Part shown: positions 50,452 through 58,506 of the stretch, piece after piece
Layout of the letters: every line of letters starts with the position of its first letter
Position numbering within the stretch: position 1 is the first letter of the stretch
Assembly (NCBI GenBank): GCA_039587475.1
Contig: JBDHIK010000009.1
Span: forward strand, 1 to 64,000
Direction: 5' to 3'
Source of the DNA: N074bin45 sp039587475
GTDB lineage: Bacteria; Gemmatimonadota; Gemmatimonadetes; Gemmatimonadales; GWC2-71-9
Length of the DNA stretch: 64,000 bases
The notes under the pieces: generated by a model
Told to the model about the DNA's origin: nothing
The model's database searches: none
What the model saw: the letters and a program-made list of their open reading frames with translations, nothing else
Program-made: the position numbers and the translations under genes

Positions 50452-52186
50452 CAGTCGGCCTCCGTGCCGCCGACCACTCCAGGAAGGCCTCCGCGGGCTG
50501 GCAGTTGATTACCTGAGACGCCTCGAGCCATGATTTCCGGGCCATGCCGATTCCCAGGGCGACGTTGTCCAGCCCGCTGGCGCCGTGGGCGTCGGCACCG
50601 ATGGTGATGGACACTCCCGCTTCCCGGGCCATCGCCGCCAGGCGCCAATCGAGATCCAGTCGATGAGGATCGGCGTTGATCTCCAGGGCCACACCACGTT
50701 CGGCGGCACGGGTCAGCACGGCTTCGAAATCCAGCGGATAGGGGTTCCTGGCCATGAGCAGCCGCCCCGTCGGGTGACCGATGATGTTGAGATAGGGGTT
50801 GTCCATTGCCGCGAGGAGCCGGTCGGTCATGGCGGTGCGGCCCAGATTGAACCGCGAATGGATCGACCCGATGACGAAGTCGAGACGGGCGAGGATCTTG
50901 GGATCATAATCCAAGGACCCGTCGATCAGAATGTCGGCCTCGATGCCCTTGAGGATCTGAATGTCCTCCAACCGTTCATTGAGTTCGTCGATCTCTTGGC
51001 CTTGCTCCAGAATCATGTCGGGGGTCAGGCCGCCGGCCAGCGTGGCCGACTGCGAATGATCGGTGATCCCGATGTACTGGTAGCCGGCGGCACCAGCCGC
51101 CCGGGCCATGGTTTCGATGGAACTGGAGCCGTCCGACATGCTCGAGTGGCAGTGGAGCACCCCCGCCAGGTCTTCGCGGCGCACCAGGCGGGGGAGCGTG
51201 TGGGCTGCGGCAGCAGCGATCTCACCCCGGCCCTCACGTAGCTCTGGGGGAATGGCGTCCAGACCCAGTGCCGCGTACACGGCTGCTTCGTTGGGCGTCG
51301 CGACGAAAGTGCTGTCCTGCCACAGGGCGGCGCCGTGCAACGTGTAGCCGAGCGCCCGGGCGTGACCGGTGAGTTCTTCGATGTGGGCCCGACTGCCGGT
51401 GGCCTGGATCAGGACCGTGCCTACGTTGACCGGGGTGGTGACCACCACCTGCGCGGTGGTACCGCCGGCGAATCGGAGCGTGACGACCCTCTCGTCCCGG
51501 CCGGCGTATTCGATCACGCCGGGCAACTCGGCCACGCGCTCGAACACATCCGCCGGGGGCACGTCGGCGACCAGCACGATGACCAGGTCCTCGACCAGTT
51601 CCATGCAGCGGCGGGTATCTCCGGCCACGTGAGTCGCCAGGACGCCCGGGATGCGCTCGAGTGCAGCGGTGAGGTGCCGCGCCTCTTCCACGGCGTGATG
51701 CAGCAGGCGGTGCTGCTCGGCCTTCCGAAGATTGGCGATGCCCTTCAGGATGTTCCGTGCGGTCTTCTCGCCGAAGTGCGGCAACCCGGCCAATCGTCCG
51801 TCGTGAGCGGCTGCCTCCAGTTCTGGAAGGCTGTCGATGTCGAGGGTGTCGTGGATCAGCCGGATCTTGGCCGGTCCCAGTCCGCTGATCGCCAGCATCT
51901 CCACCAGGCCGGGGGGGATCTCCTCGCGGAGCTCCTCGAGTAACGACGATTGGCCCGTCTCCACGACGTCGCGAACGACCTGCACGGTCCCGGGCCCGAT
52001 GCCCGTCGTCGCTTCGAGCGTACCGTCTTCGAGCGCCTCCCGCAGGGGTTTGGGCAAGCCATCCAGGGCGCGCGCCGAGGCACGGAAGGCGCGAATCCGG
52101 TGACCGTCGGTGCCTTTGAGTTCGAGATACGCGGCGATCCGTTCCAGGACCTGGGCCACGTCCCGGTGGTCGGCGGTCCTGGTCAC
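50441..52186 (-). CDS. PolX-type protein: degenerate polymerase-beta domain fused to PHP nuclease
   Basis: 581 residues, the standard length of bacterial PolX. The N-terminal 8-kDa and HhH parts (1-150; TTGIGPGTVQV, LPHFGEKTARN) and the TGSRAHIE element (263-270) are retained. In the palm the GDxD motif reads E199-D200-L201-V202, so the second Asp is Val, and the third catalytic Asp (DLR motif) is Gln246. The PHP domain (343-581) has its full metal set: HCH (345-347), Asp352, Asp376-His377, Glu416, His443, His471, Asp532 and His534. It is therefore probably a 3-prime exonuclease/AP-end processor without polymerase activity. The GTG start overlaps the upstream stop; nth follows. Confidence 0.92.
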   Translation of the reverse strand: MTRTADHRDVAQVLERIAAYLELKGTDGHRIRAFRASARALDGLPKPLREALEDGTLEATTGIGPGTVQVVRDVVETGQSSLLEELREEIPPGLVEMLAISGLGPAKIRLIHDTLDIDSLPELEAAAHDGRLAGLPHFGEKTARNILKGIANLRKAEQHRLLHHAVEEARHLTAALERIPGVLATHVAGDTRRCMELVEDLVIVLVADVPPADVFERVAELPGVIEYAGRDERVVTLRFAGGTTAQVVVTTPVNVGTVLIQATGSRAHIEELTGHARALGYTLHGAALWQDSTFVATPNEAAVYAALGLDAIPPELREGRGEIAAAAAHTLPRLVRREDLAGVLHCHSSMSDGSSSIETMARAAGAAGYQYIGITDHSQSATLAGGLTPDMILEQGQEIDELNERLEDIQILKGIEADILIDGSLDYDPKILARLDFVIGSIHSRFNLGRTAMTDRLLAAMDNPYLNIIGHPTGRLLMARNPYPLDFEAVLTRAAERGVALEINADPHRLDLDWRLAAMAREAGVSITIGADAHGASGLDNVALGIGMARKSWLEASQVINCQPAEAFLEWSAARRPTGAA

Positions 52187-52869
52187 GGGAGGACGATCTC
52201 CCGGGAGGCCGCATCGGTCTGCAGGCGGGCCACGCTCACGGCGGAGCGTGCCGCAAGCACCAGGAGATCCTCCGCCGTGTTGATGGAGTACAAGCCGGCG
52301 TTCTCCGCTCCGTCCATCTGCGGGGAAAACCGGAGTCCTGAATCGGCCTGCTGGTGGTCGTCAGGGACGCCAGCCACTTCGACGATGGAATACCCCATGC
52401 GGTCCGGGTGTACGCCGAAGACCCCGAGCACGCGGAAGCCCTTGGCCCCTGTAGTGGCGAAGCACCCGTCGCACGGTTGGTATGGTTCTTCGTCGCCCAG
52501 GCGTCCCCACACGAGCTGTCGGGGGAGTTGCAGGTACCAGGAGTCTGACGCCGCACTCGAGGACGCCGAGTGTCCGCCCTGCTTCAGGAGTCCGGTCGCC
52601 GCGTCGTGATTCAGGCGAATGGTCCGTTCACCGTGTCGCCAGTACAGGTAGGCGTGGTGCACCAGGGCTGCCAGTTGCGCCACTCCCTCTCCCAGGCCTT
52701 CCTCGGGCTCCAGGTCCCGAATCAGTTGTGCAACTTCCCGGTGTAGGAGGAAGGCGTCTCGGTCGGCCTCGTCCACCGCGGCTGCCTCGAGGGTCGTACG
52801 AAGCCCCGGAAGGATTTCGCCGGCCATGTGGCCGAACACCATCGTGAAGGGATGGGGTCGGGCGCTCAT
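52183..52869 (-). CDS. Uncharacterised protein coupled to PolX
   Basis: 228 residues, family not recognised. The first 90 residues are helical and acidic (TTLEAAAVDEADRDAFLLHR). The second half is mixed alpha/beta with a CxxC (PCDGCFATTG) and a beta segment (FRVLGVFGVHPDRMGYSIVE). No signal peptide or TM. Its ATG overlaps the proline-iminopeptidase stop and its end overlaps the PolX start, both by four bases, so it is translated with a repair enzyme. A role in DNA repair is possible but unsupported by motifs. Confidence 0.72.
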   Translation of the reverse strand: MSARPHPFTMVFGHMAGEILPGLRTTLEAAAVDEADRDAFLLHREVAQLIRDLEPEEGLGEGVAQLAALVHHAYLYWRHGERTIRLNHDAATGLLKQGGHSASSSAASDSWYLQLPRQLVWGRLGDEEPYQPCDGCFATTGAKGFRVLGVFGVHPDRMGYSIVEVAGVPDDHQQADSGLRFSPQMDGAENAGLYSINTAEDLLVLAARSAVSVARLQTDAASREIVLP

Positions 52870-53708
52870 GATGTTCGCGGCAAGAAGGTGTTGAGGACGC
52901 GGGCGAACTCATCGAGCGCCTCGACATAGGGGACGTGACCGCAGTTCGGCAACACATGGCACGAAGCATCGAGGGCGGCGGCGGTGCTCCGGGCCGACGA
53001 TACCGGAATGGGGTCGTCGTCGCCGTGGAGCACGACGGCGGGGCAGGAGAGTTCCTGCAGAGACGGCAGCAGGTCATAATCGCCGAGGCTGGACCACACT
53101 TCCTGTTGGGTGCGAGCCGTGACCCGAAACGGCGTGAGACCGGCCACCTTGGACGGATCGTGAAAGTAGGGGACCACGGACAACTCGAAGATCTTCTGCT
53201 GATACGCCTCGGGGTCGTCTGCGCGCAGGCTGCTCCGGCGAAGCGTGTTTCGCTGTTCCTGGAGCGCGGGCGCCAGGTTCCGCTCCTGAAAGCGTTGCTC
53301 GAATTCCTCCCGTGCGGCGCGGGTCGCGGGAGCCGGTGAGACGAGGGCCAGCCGTTCCACGCGTCCGGGGTATTCGATCGCATACAGCATCGCCAGAAGC
53401 CCACCCCAGGAGTAACCCACCAGGGTCAGGCGGGTCTTGCCCCACAATTCCCGCAGCCCTTCGAGATCGGCCACCTGCTCGCGCCATCCGACCGGTACCG
53501 AACGATCGACCGGGGAGCGCCCGCCGCCGCGCTGGTCGTAGTACACCAGCGTGCGGCCGGTCGCAAGCGTGTCGAACCCTGGCAACAGGTAATCGTGGTG
53601 CGCTCCCGGGCCGCCGTGCAGCACCACGGTCACCGGGCCCTCGCCGATGCGGCGCTCGAACAGTGCGGCCCCGCGTAAGGTCCTCGTGGTTTCCGCGGTT
53701 GTCGTCAT
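52866..53708 (-). CDS. Proline iminopeptidase-like alpha/beta hydrolase
   Basis: 280 residues. The oxyanion region HGGPGAHHDYL, nucleophile elbow GYSWGG with Ser100, and later HGDDDP (Asp) and NCGHVPYVE (His) match prolyl aminopeptidases, which remove N-terminal proline. The DQRGGGRS motif also fits. No signal peptide, so cytosolic. Epoxide hydrolase or other alpha/beta hydrolase activities share this fold, but HGGPG favours the iminopeptidase group. The ATG is 16 bases after the GAF gene. Confidence 0.87.
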   Translation of the reverse strand: MTTTAETTRTLRGAALFERRIGEGPVTVVLHGGPGAHHDYLLPGFDTLATGRTLVYYDQRGGGRSPVDRSVPVGWREQVADLEGLRELWGKTRLTLVGYSWGGLLAMLYAIEYPGRVERLALVSPAPATRAAREEFEQRFQERNLAPALQEQRNTLRRSSLRADDPEAYQQKIFELSVVPYFHDPSKVAGLTPFRVTARTQQEVWSSLGDYDLLPSLQELSCPAVVLHGDDDPIPVSSARSTAAALDASCHVLPNCGHVPYVEALDEFARVLNTFLPRTS

Positions 53709-53724
53709 GGCTGCGTCGGGCCGG

Positions 53725-54183
53725 TCAGAGGAGTACGGCCAGGGCGTCGGCCACCTCGCGTACGGCCGCTTCCTCGTCGGGCGTGAACGGATCCGTCTCG
53801 TCGCTGTCCACGTCGATCTGTCCCAGAATCACTTCGCCACGGCGGATGAGGACGACGAGTTCGGACCGGGTGTCCAGGTTGCAGGCGAGGTAGTCGTCCC
53901 GGCCACGGACGTCGCCCACGTTCTGGTCATTGCCTGTGGCAACCGCCGCGCCGCAGACGCCCTTGCCGACCGGGATGGTCGTGTGATCGGTCGGCCGGCC
54001 TGCGTAGGCCTCGAGGACCAGCATCTCGCCGTTCAGCATGTAGAGGTACACCGACGTATACGGAGCTCCGGCGGCCTGAATACGGTCCGCGGCTTGCTGG
54101 AGAAGCCCTGCTCGCTCGACCTCCTGCGTGAACGCGGCACGCAATGCGGCCACGATGGGACGAGCATCGAGAATGGCGCTCAT
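53725..54183 (-). CDS. GAF-domain free methionine-(R)-sulfoxide reductase-like protein
   Basis: 152 residues, a single GAF domain. The fRMsr hallmarks are present: VGKGVCGAAVATG with Cys77, then NVGDVRGRDDYLACNLDTRSE with Cys101, and IDVDSD near 123-128. In the E. coli enzyme the equivalent cysteines reduce free methionine-R-sulfoxide using thioredoxin. The third, non-essential cysteine of E. coli is not evident. It overlaps the M28 peptidase stop as ATGA, so both belong to one operon. A sensory GAF role is the alternative. Confidence 0.82.
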   Translation of the reverse strand: MSAILDARPIVAALRAAFTQEVERAGLLQQAADRIQAAGAPYTSVYLYMLNGEMLVLEAYAGRPTDHTTIPVGKGVCGAAVATGNDQNVGDVRGRDDYLACNLDTRSELVVLIRRGEVILGQIDVDSDETDPFTPDEEAAVREVADALAVLL

Positions 54184-55445
54184 CCGCGGCGCCCAAGCGT
54201 GACCGTGGTCCGGTGCTCGACTCCGCCACGGAGAACCACGATCTCCACCTCGTCTCCCGGTTTGTAGGACCGAAGTGCGTTCGCCATGTCCTGAAGCGTG
54301 GCGATCTCGAAGCTACCGATCCGGGTAATCACATCGTCCGCGCGGATGCCTCCCCGGTCTGCAGGGCCGTCCCTGCGAACTCCGGAGAGCCGCACTCCTC
54401 GAGTACTGCCGCCCGTCATGTCGGGAATGGACCCCAGATCACTGCCGTACCCCGATGAAGCCGACGACCCGCTGGAAGCCGTTGGGCGCGGCGCGGCGAC
54501 GAAGGAGAGGGGCTCGGTTCGATTGGCCAGTGCCTCGACGATGGCGGCGGAGAAGTCCGCGACCCTGAGGAGGCCCTCGTGGCTGATCTTGTGTATTTCG
54601 TCCGTGGCCCGGTGATAGTCCTCGTGCAGATCGGTGAAGACGTGGAGCACCGGCATCCCGGCCCCGTAGAACGAGGCGTGATCACTGGGGCCGTACCCGT
54701 CACCACTGGCCTTGAGGTCGAACCCGGCATACCAGTTGAGCGAGTCGAGCAGAGCGGGGAACTCCTCGGCCGTCTCGGCTCCGAACACGATGAGACGGTT
54801 GTTCCGCAGGCGTCCCACCATATCCATGTTCACCATGGCGATTGCCCGACTCAGTGGGTAGGACGGGTTGCGCACGTACGACGCAGACCCGAGCAGGCCA
54901 ACTTCCTCGGCGCCGAAGGCGATGAACACCACGGTCCGCTTCGGCGGATCCCCGCGCAGCCGGCGGGCGACATGAACCAGGGCCGCCGTTCCGGAGGCGT
55001 TGTCGTCGGCGCCGTTGTGGACCAGGCCGGCACTGTCCGGATCGAGAGCTCCGAAATTGCCCAACCCGAGATGGTCGTAGTGCGCCCCGACGATCACGAC
55101 TTCGTTGCGTAACTCGGGACTGCTTCCGGGCAGGATGCCGACGACGTTGTAGCCCGTGGTGCCGCCCAGCCCCGCCTGCTGGACGATGGCAGCGTCCTCG
55201 GCAATCTCGAAGGGCTGCAACCAGCCGTGCTGTGCCGGTTGCAGGCCGACCTGCTCGAAACGCCGGGCCAGGTAGGCGGCCGCGCTATCTGCCCCCGGGG
55301 TGCCGGTCAGGCGGCCCCCGAGGCGATCATCAGAAAGGAACCGTACGTCCTCCATCATCTGGTCGGCTGCCGGCGTCTGGGCCGCCAGCCCGGGAACGGT
55401 GACGGTCGCGCACAGCAGGCTGGCCAGCGTAGCAAATTTTTTCAT
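54180..55445 (-). CDS. Exported M28-family zinc aminopeptidase with C-terminal PDZ domain
   Basis: 421 residues. Signal peptide 1-22. Di-zinc ligands in order: His122 (GAHYDHLG), Asp148 (NGADDNASG), Glu181 with catalytic Glu180 (FGAEEVGLLGS), Asp208 (MVNMDMVG) and His278 (DYHRATDE). A PDZ domain fills 340-421 (GIRADDVITRIGSFE). It would trim peptides in the periplasm, with the PDZ helping substrate capture. It leads the minus-strand hydrolase/repair operon; 121 bases separate it from the divergent ECF operon. Confidence 0.92.
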   Translation of the reverse strand: MKKFATLASLLCATVTVPGLAAQTPAADQMMEDVRFLSDDRLGGRLTGTPGADSAAAYLARRFEQVGLQPAQHGWLQPFEIAEDAAIVQQAGLGGTTGYNVVGILPGSSPELRNEVVIVGAHYDHLGLGNFGALDPDSAGLVHNGADDNASGTAALVHVARRLRGDPPKRTVVFIAFGAEEVGLLGSASYVRNPSYPLSRAIAMVNMDMVGRLRNNRLIVFGAETAEEFPALLDSLNWYAGFDLKASGDGYGPSDHASFYGAGMPVLHVFTDLHEDYHRATDEIHKISHEGLLRVADFSAAIVEALANRTEPLSFVAAPRPTASSGSSASSGYGSDLGSIPDMTGGSTRGVRLSGVRRDGPADRGGIRADDVITRIGSFEIATLQDMANALRSYKPGDEVEIVVLRGGVEHRTTVTLGRRG

Positions 55446-55566
55446 AAGACATTATGGTGTAAGACGTTGGGGGCACCATGGTCGACTGAAGACCAGTGCC
55501 GGAGAATCGGTAATCTAACTGGGTCTCTGCTGCCGCCCACGACTCCTTGCTCTTGCCGGAGGTACG
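55446..55566. other. Divergent intergenic region, M28 peptidase / ECF operon
   Basis: It holds a near-direct repeat (TAAGAC at 55445-55450 and 55460-55465) and the 10-mer ATCTAACTGG (55513-55522) that also occurs upstream of the second sigma operon. No riboswitch-like structure typical of vitamin-regulated ECF operons was recognised, and no promoter could be paired confidently. Confidence 0.4.
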
Positions 55567-56136
55567 GTGTCGCCGCGCCAACTCGCCCTGATTCCCGTTG
55601 CCGTGGCCCTCAACGTAGCCGTGGGCCGGATCGTGGCCGAATTCAACCTGCCGGTCTATCTGGACGCGACCGGTACCATCCTGGCCTCGGCGCTGGCCGG
55701 CCCCGTCGTCGGCGTGACGACGGGAGTCCTGAGCCAGGTCATCACGGCGATGATCGGTGGCTACGTGTGGCTGGCCTTCGCCCCGGTGCAGATCATCATC
55801 GCTCTCCTGGCTCTCGCTGGCGCCCGGGCCAGGATGTTCCGGTCTCTTCCCGTCTCCCTCGGCCTGGGCGCGTCGGTGGGGGTGGTCGCAGGGGCTCTTT
55901 CTGCCGTCATCTCGTACTTCGTCTTCCGGGGAGTGACGGCAGGGGGAGTGACCGCGATCACCACGCTCCTCACCTCGACGGGGTTGCCGTTGAGTGTGGC
56001 CGTGACGGCATCCAGCCTGGCGACGGACATCGTGGACAAGTCGATCGCCTTTGCGATAGTAGGCATGGCGCTGCGAGGACTCCCCCTCCGGATGGTGGCG
56101 CGCTTCCCGGAAGCGGGTCGCGCGATCCGGTCGTGA
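55567..56136 (+). CDS. ECF transporter substrate-binding S component (EcfS-like)
   Basis: 189 residues with about six TM helices and short loops, the architecture of ECF S components that capture a vitamin or metal. TM1 contains the AxxxA contact motif (ALNVAVG) used to dock on EcfT. GGAGGT sits 3 bases before the GTG start. The substrate cannot be read: there is no adjacent biosynthetic gene and no riboswitch. The assignment rests mainly on topology plus the following T-A1-A2 genes. It overlaps ecfT as GTGA. Confidence 0.8.
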   Translation: MSPRQLALIPVAVALNVAVGRIVAEFNLPVYLDATGTILASALAGPVVGVTTGVLSQVITAMIGGYVWLAFAPVQIIIALLALAGARARMFRSLPVSLGLGASVGVVAGALSAVISYFVFRGVTAGGVTAITTLLTSTGLPLSVAVTASSLATDIVDKSIAFAIVGMALRGLPLRMVARFPEAGRAIRS

Positions 56137-56876
56137 GTCTGTCGCCGACATCCCCAATGGCGAGGGCACACCCGTTCACGGGACCGAGCCTCACCATCGC
56201 GATCACTCTTCTGGCCTTCCTGCTCCCTGCCCCTGCGGGCCCGCTCTGGCTGTATGGCGGGGTCGTGCTGGCAGCGTTGATCACGGGGGCGCTCTCGGCG
56301 CCGTGGCACGGGGCGTTGATCTGTCTGCCGCTCTGGTTCTTTCTGTTTCTGCTGCACGGGGTGCTTGGAGCGGACCCTTCCTGGTCGCTCGGGTCTCTTT
56401 CGCTGTCGCGTGAAGGGACCGCCATGGCCCTGGGCCAGGCCGCCAGGCTCGGGGCCATCGTCACGGCGACGCTGGCCATGTACCGCGGCTTCAGTGTTCC
56501 CCGCTTCGTCGACGCTGCCTCGGAGCGGGGCTGGCCCTTTCAGTACTCCTATCTCCTGGTCGCCACCATCATGGCCGTGCCCCGGTTCGTGTCGCAGGTA
56601 CACCACATCCGTGAAGCGCAGCGGACCCGGGGGCTGCGGTTGACCGGGAACTGGCTGACCAAAGGAAGGGGGCTCAAGGCGTTGGCCCTTCCCCTGGCCT
56701 TCGGCGCACTCGCCGAAGCGGAGGAACGCGCTCTGGCGTTGGAGACCAGATCCATCAGGGCTCCCGTCAGGCGAACGCCCCTCCACGTCGTTCAGGACCG
56801 ATTCGCCGATCGACTGGCGCGCTGGCTGGGGTGGTCCTCGGTCGTGGCGGCCGTCGTCTGGAGGCTGGCCTCATGA
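56133..56876 (+). CDS. ecfT: ECF transporter transmembrane component EcfT
   Basis: 247 residues. Hydrophobic N-terminal half with four to five helices, then long cytosolic coupling helices carrying the two A-R-G-type signatures: EAQRTRGLRLTG (about residues 160-171) and ALALETRSIRAP (about 197-208). These helices press on the grooves of the two ATPases. GTG 56133 overlaps the S-component stop; the open frame upstream of it is noise. The second signature lacks the usual glycine (TRS for ARG), which may match the unusual ATPase partner. Confidence 0.88.
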   Translation: MSLSPTSPMARAHPFTGPSLTIAITLLAFLLPAPAGPLWLYGGVVLAALITGALSAPWHGALICLPLWFFLFLLHGVLGADPSWSLGSLSLSREGTAMALGQAARLGAIVTATLAMYRGFSVPRFVDAASERGWPFQYSYLLVATIMAVPRFVSQVHHIREAQRTRGLRLTGNWLTKGRGLKALALPLAFGALAEAEERALALETRSIRAPVRRTPLHVVQDRFADRLARWLGWSSVVAAVVWRLAS

Positions 56877-57709
56877 GCGTCGTGTTCGAGGGGGTCAGCT
56901 TCCGCTACCCGGAGGCCAGAGTACCGGCCCTGAGGGACGTGAGCGTCTCGATCAGACCCGGTGAAGTCACTTGGGTGTTCGGTGACCTGGGCGCCGGGGC
57001 GACCACGCTCCTTCTGGTGGCATCCGGTCTGGCCCCACGACACACCAGTGGTGTTCTGAGTGGTCGCGTCACGGTGCTCGGCGTCGATCCGGCGACCGAT
57101 CCAGCGTTGCAAGGGGACATTGCCTACGTCACCGCCTCTCCCGAGGCACAACTTTCCCATGTGGCGGAAACGGTGTCTCAGGAAGTGGCTTTTGCCCCCG
57201 CCAATTTGGGCTGGCCCCGGGAGCGCATCTGGAATGCGGTCGGTCAGGCCCTGGAACGGGCGGGAGTGGCCCAACTGGCGGACCGACACCCCGCTGAATT
57301 GTCCGGGGGGCAGCTGCAGCGGGTTGTCCTCGCGGCCATGATGGCGCTGGAGCCGCGCATCTGGATTCTCGATGAGCCGGCATCAGCCCTGGACGTTTCC
57401 GGGAAGGCCATGTTGCATGTGCTGTTGCGCGAAGCCGCCTCCTCGGGTGCTGTAGTCCTGGTCGCCAGCGAAGATGCCGATGCCATGGCCGGGGTCGCGG
57501 ACCGTATGATCGTCTTGTCGGAGGGATCAACGATCCTCGACGACGCCCCCTCGACGATCCTCAGCGGTGACGCAGTGTGGCAGGTGTGCCGCGGCTCGAC
57601 GACACTGGCGGATCTGGCCCGTCGCGCAGGCGCTATCCGGCCGGCTTCGGAATTCTGTGCCCCGTACCCCATTACGGTGCCGGAAGCGGTGGCGAGGTGG
57701 CGCCGGTGA
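56873..57709 (+). CDS. ECF ATPase A1, degenerate nucleotide-binding site but intact signature
   Basis: 278 residues, ABC ATPase of the energy-coupling factor. The P-loop reads GDLGAGATT (37-45) with Ala43 in place of the essential lysine (codon 56999-57001). The Q-loop glutamine is Ala88 (VTASPEAQ for VFQNPxxQ) and the switch histidine is Glu200 (ASED for ATHD). In contrast the signature LSGGQ (143-147) and Walker B WILDEP (Asp167, Glu168) are canonical. It cannot hydrolyse ATP at its own Walker A site but can complete the site of A2. ATG overlaps the ecfT stop; the next gene starts at GTGA. Confidence 0.9.
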   Translation: MSVVFEGVSFRYPEARVPALRDVSVSIRPGEVTWVFGDLGAGATTLLLVASGLAPRHTSGVLSGRVTVLGVDPATDPALQGDIAYVTASPEAQLSHVAETVSQEVAFAPANLGWPRERIWNAVGQALERAGVAQLADRHPAELSGGQLQRVVLAAMMALEPRIWILDEPASALDVSGKAMLHVLLREAASSGAVVLVASEDADAMAGVADRMIVLSEGSTILDDAPSTILSGDAVWQVCRGSTTLADLARRAGAIRPASEFCAPYPITVPEAVARWRR

Positions 57710-58506
57710 CCGTTCTGTGCTTCGACAGGGTGCATTTTGGGTACGGCGGCCGTCCAGCGATCGACGATCTCACCCTCTCGGTAGACGCCGGTGAGGGAGT
57801 GGCCCTGCTCGGTCCCAATGGCGCCGGCAAGACCACTGCGGCTCGGCTCGCCATGGCGCTCGAGCAGCCGGACCGCGGTGAGGTGACGGTTGCCGGGGCG
57901 TCTACCCGTGGTCGCCAGCCGGAAGATCTGGCTGCTGCGGTAGGTTTTCTGTTTCAGGATCCTAGGGCCCAATTGGTGGAACGGACCGTGCAGTTGGAGG
58001 TTGCGTTCGGGCCCAGGGCTCTCGGATGGGAAGAGAGCCGCGTGTCAGGGGCGGTCGCCGATGTCCTGGGGCAACTCGGGCTGACCGAGGTGGCGGGCTC
58101 CCACCCCTATGACCTCCCTCTGCCCACCCAGAGGCTGGTCGGGCTCGGGTCGGTTCTGGTCGCCGGCCCGAGACTCCTGTTGCTGGATGAGCCCACGGCA
58201 GGGCTGGATCGTATGGGCAGGGAACGCGTGTGCCGGGTCGTGGGACAACACCGTGCGAAGGGAACAGCCGTGGTCGCTGCAACACATGACGTCGGGTTCG
58301 CCATCGAAGCCCTCGACCGCGGGATCCTCCTGAGCGAGGGTCGAGTGTTGGCCGACGGGTCACTCGCCGGGCTGCTGGATGAGGCCTGGGACATCGAGCC
58401 CCCCGTGGCCATGGCGGTTTCGCGGGCACTGGGCTTCCCGCCGACCGTCAACCGGCTGGCCGACGTTGCCCGTGCCGTCGCCGCCCTGCCAGTGGAGGCG
58501 CCATGA
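57706..58506 (+). CDS. ECF ATPase A2, intact Walker motifs but degenerate signature
   Basis: 266 residues. Walker A GPNGAGKT (36-43), Q-loop Gln84 (FLFQDPRAQ), Walker B LLLLDEP (Asp161, Glu162) and switch His194 (AATHD) are all canonical. The signature motif, however, reads LPLPT (137-141, bases 58114-58128) where LSGGQ is expected, with RxL for RQR after it. Paired with A1 it supplies the only competent Walker A site, completed by the A1 LSGGQ. GTG 57706 overlaps the A1 stop; its own stop overlaps the HEAT gene start. Confidence 0.92.
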   Translation: MTVLCFDRVHFGYGGRPAIDDLTLSVDAGEGVALLGPNGAGKTTAARLAMALEQPDRGEVTVAGASTRGRQPEDLAAAVGFLFQDPRAQLVERTVQLEVAFGPRALGWEESRVSGAVADVLGQLGLTEVAGSHPYDLPLPTQRLVGLGSVLVAGPRLLLLDEPTAGLDRMGRERVCRVVGQHRAKGTAVVAATHDVGFAIEALDRGILLSEGRVLADGSLAGLLDEAWDIEPPVAMAVSRALGFPPTVNRLADVARAVAALPVEAP

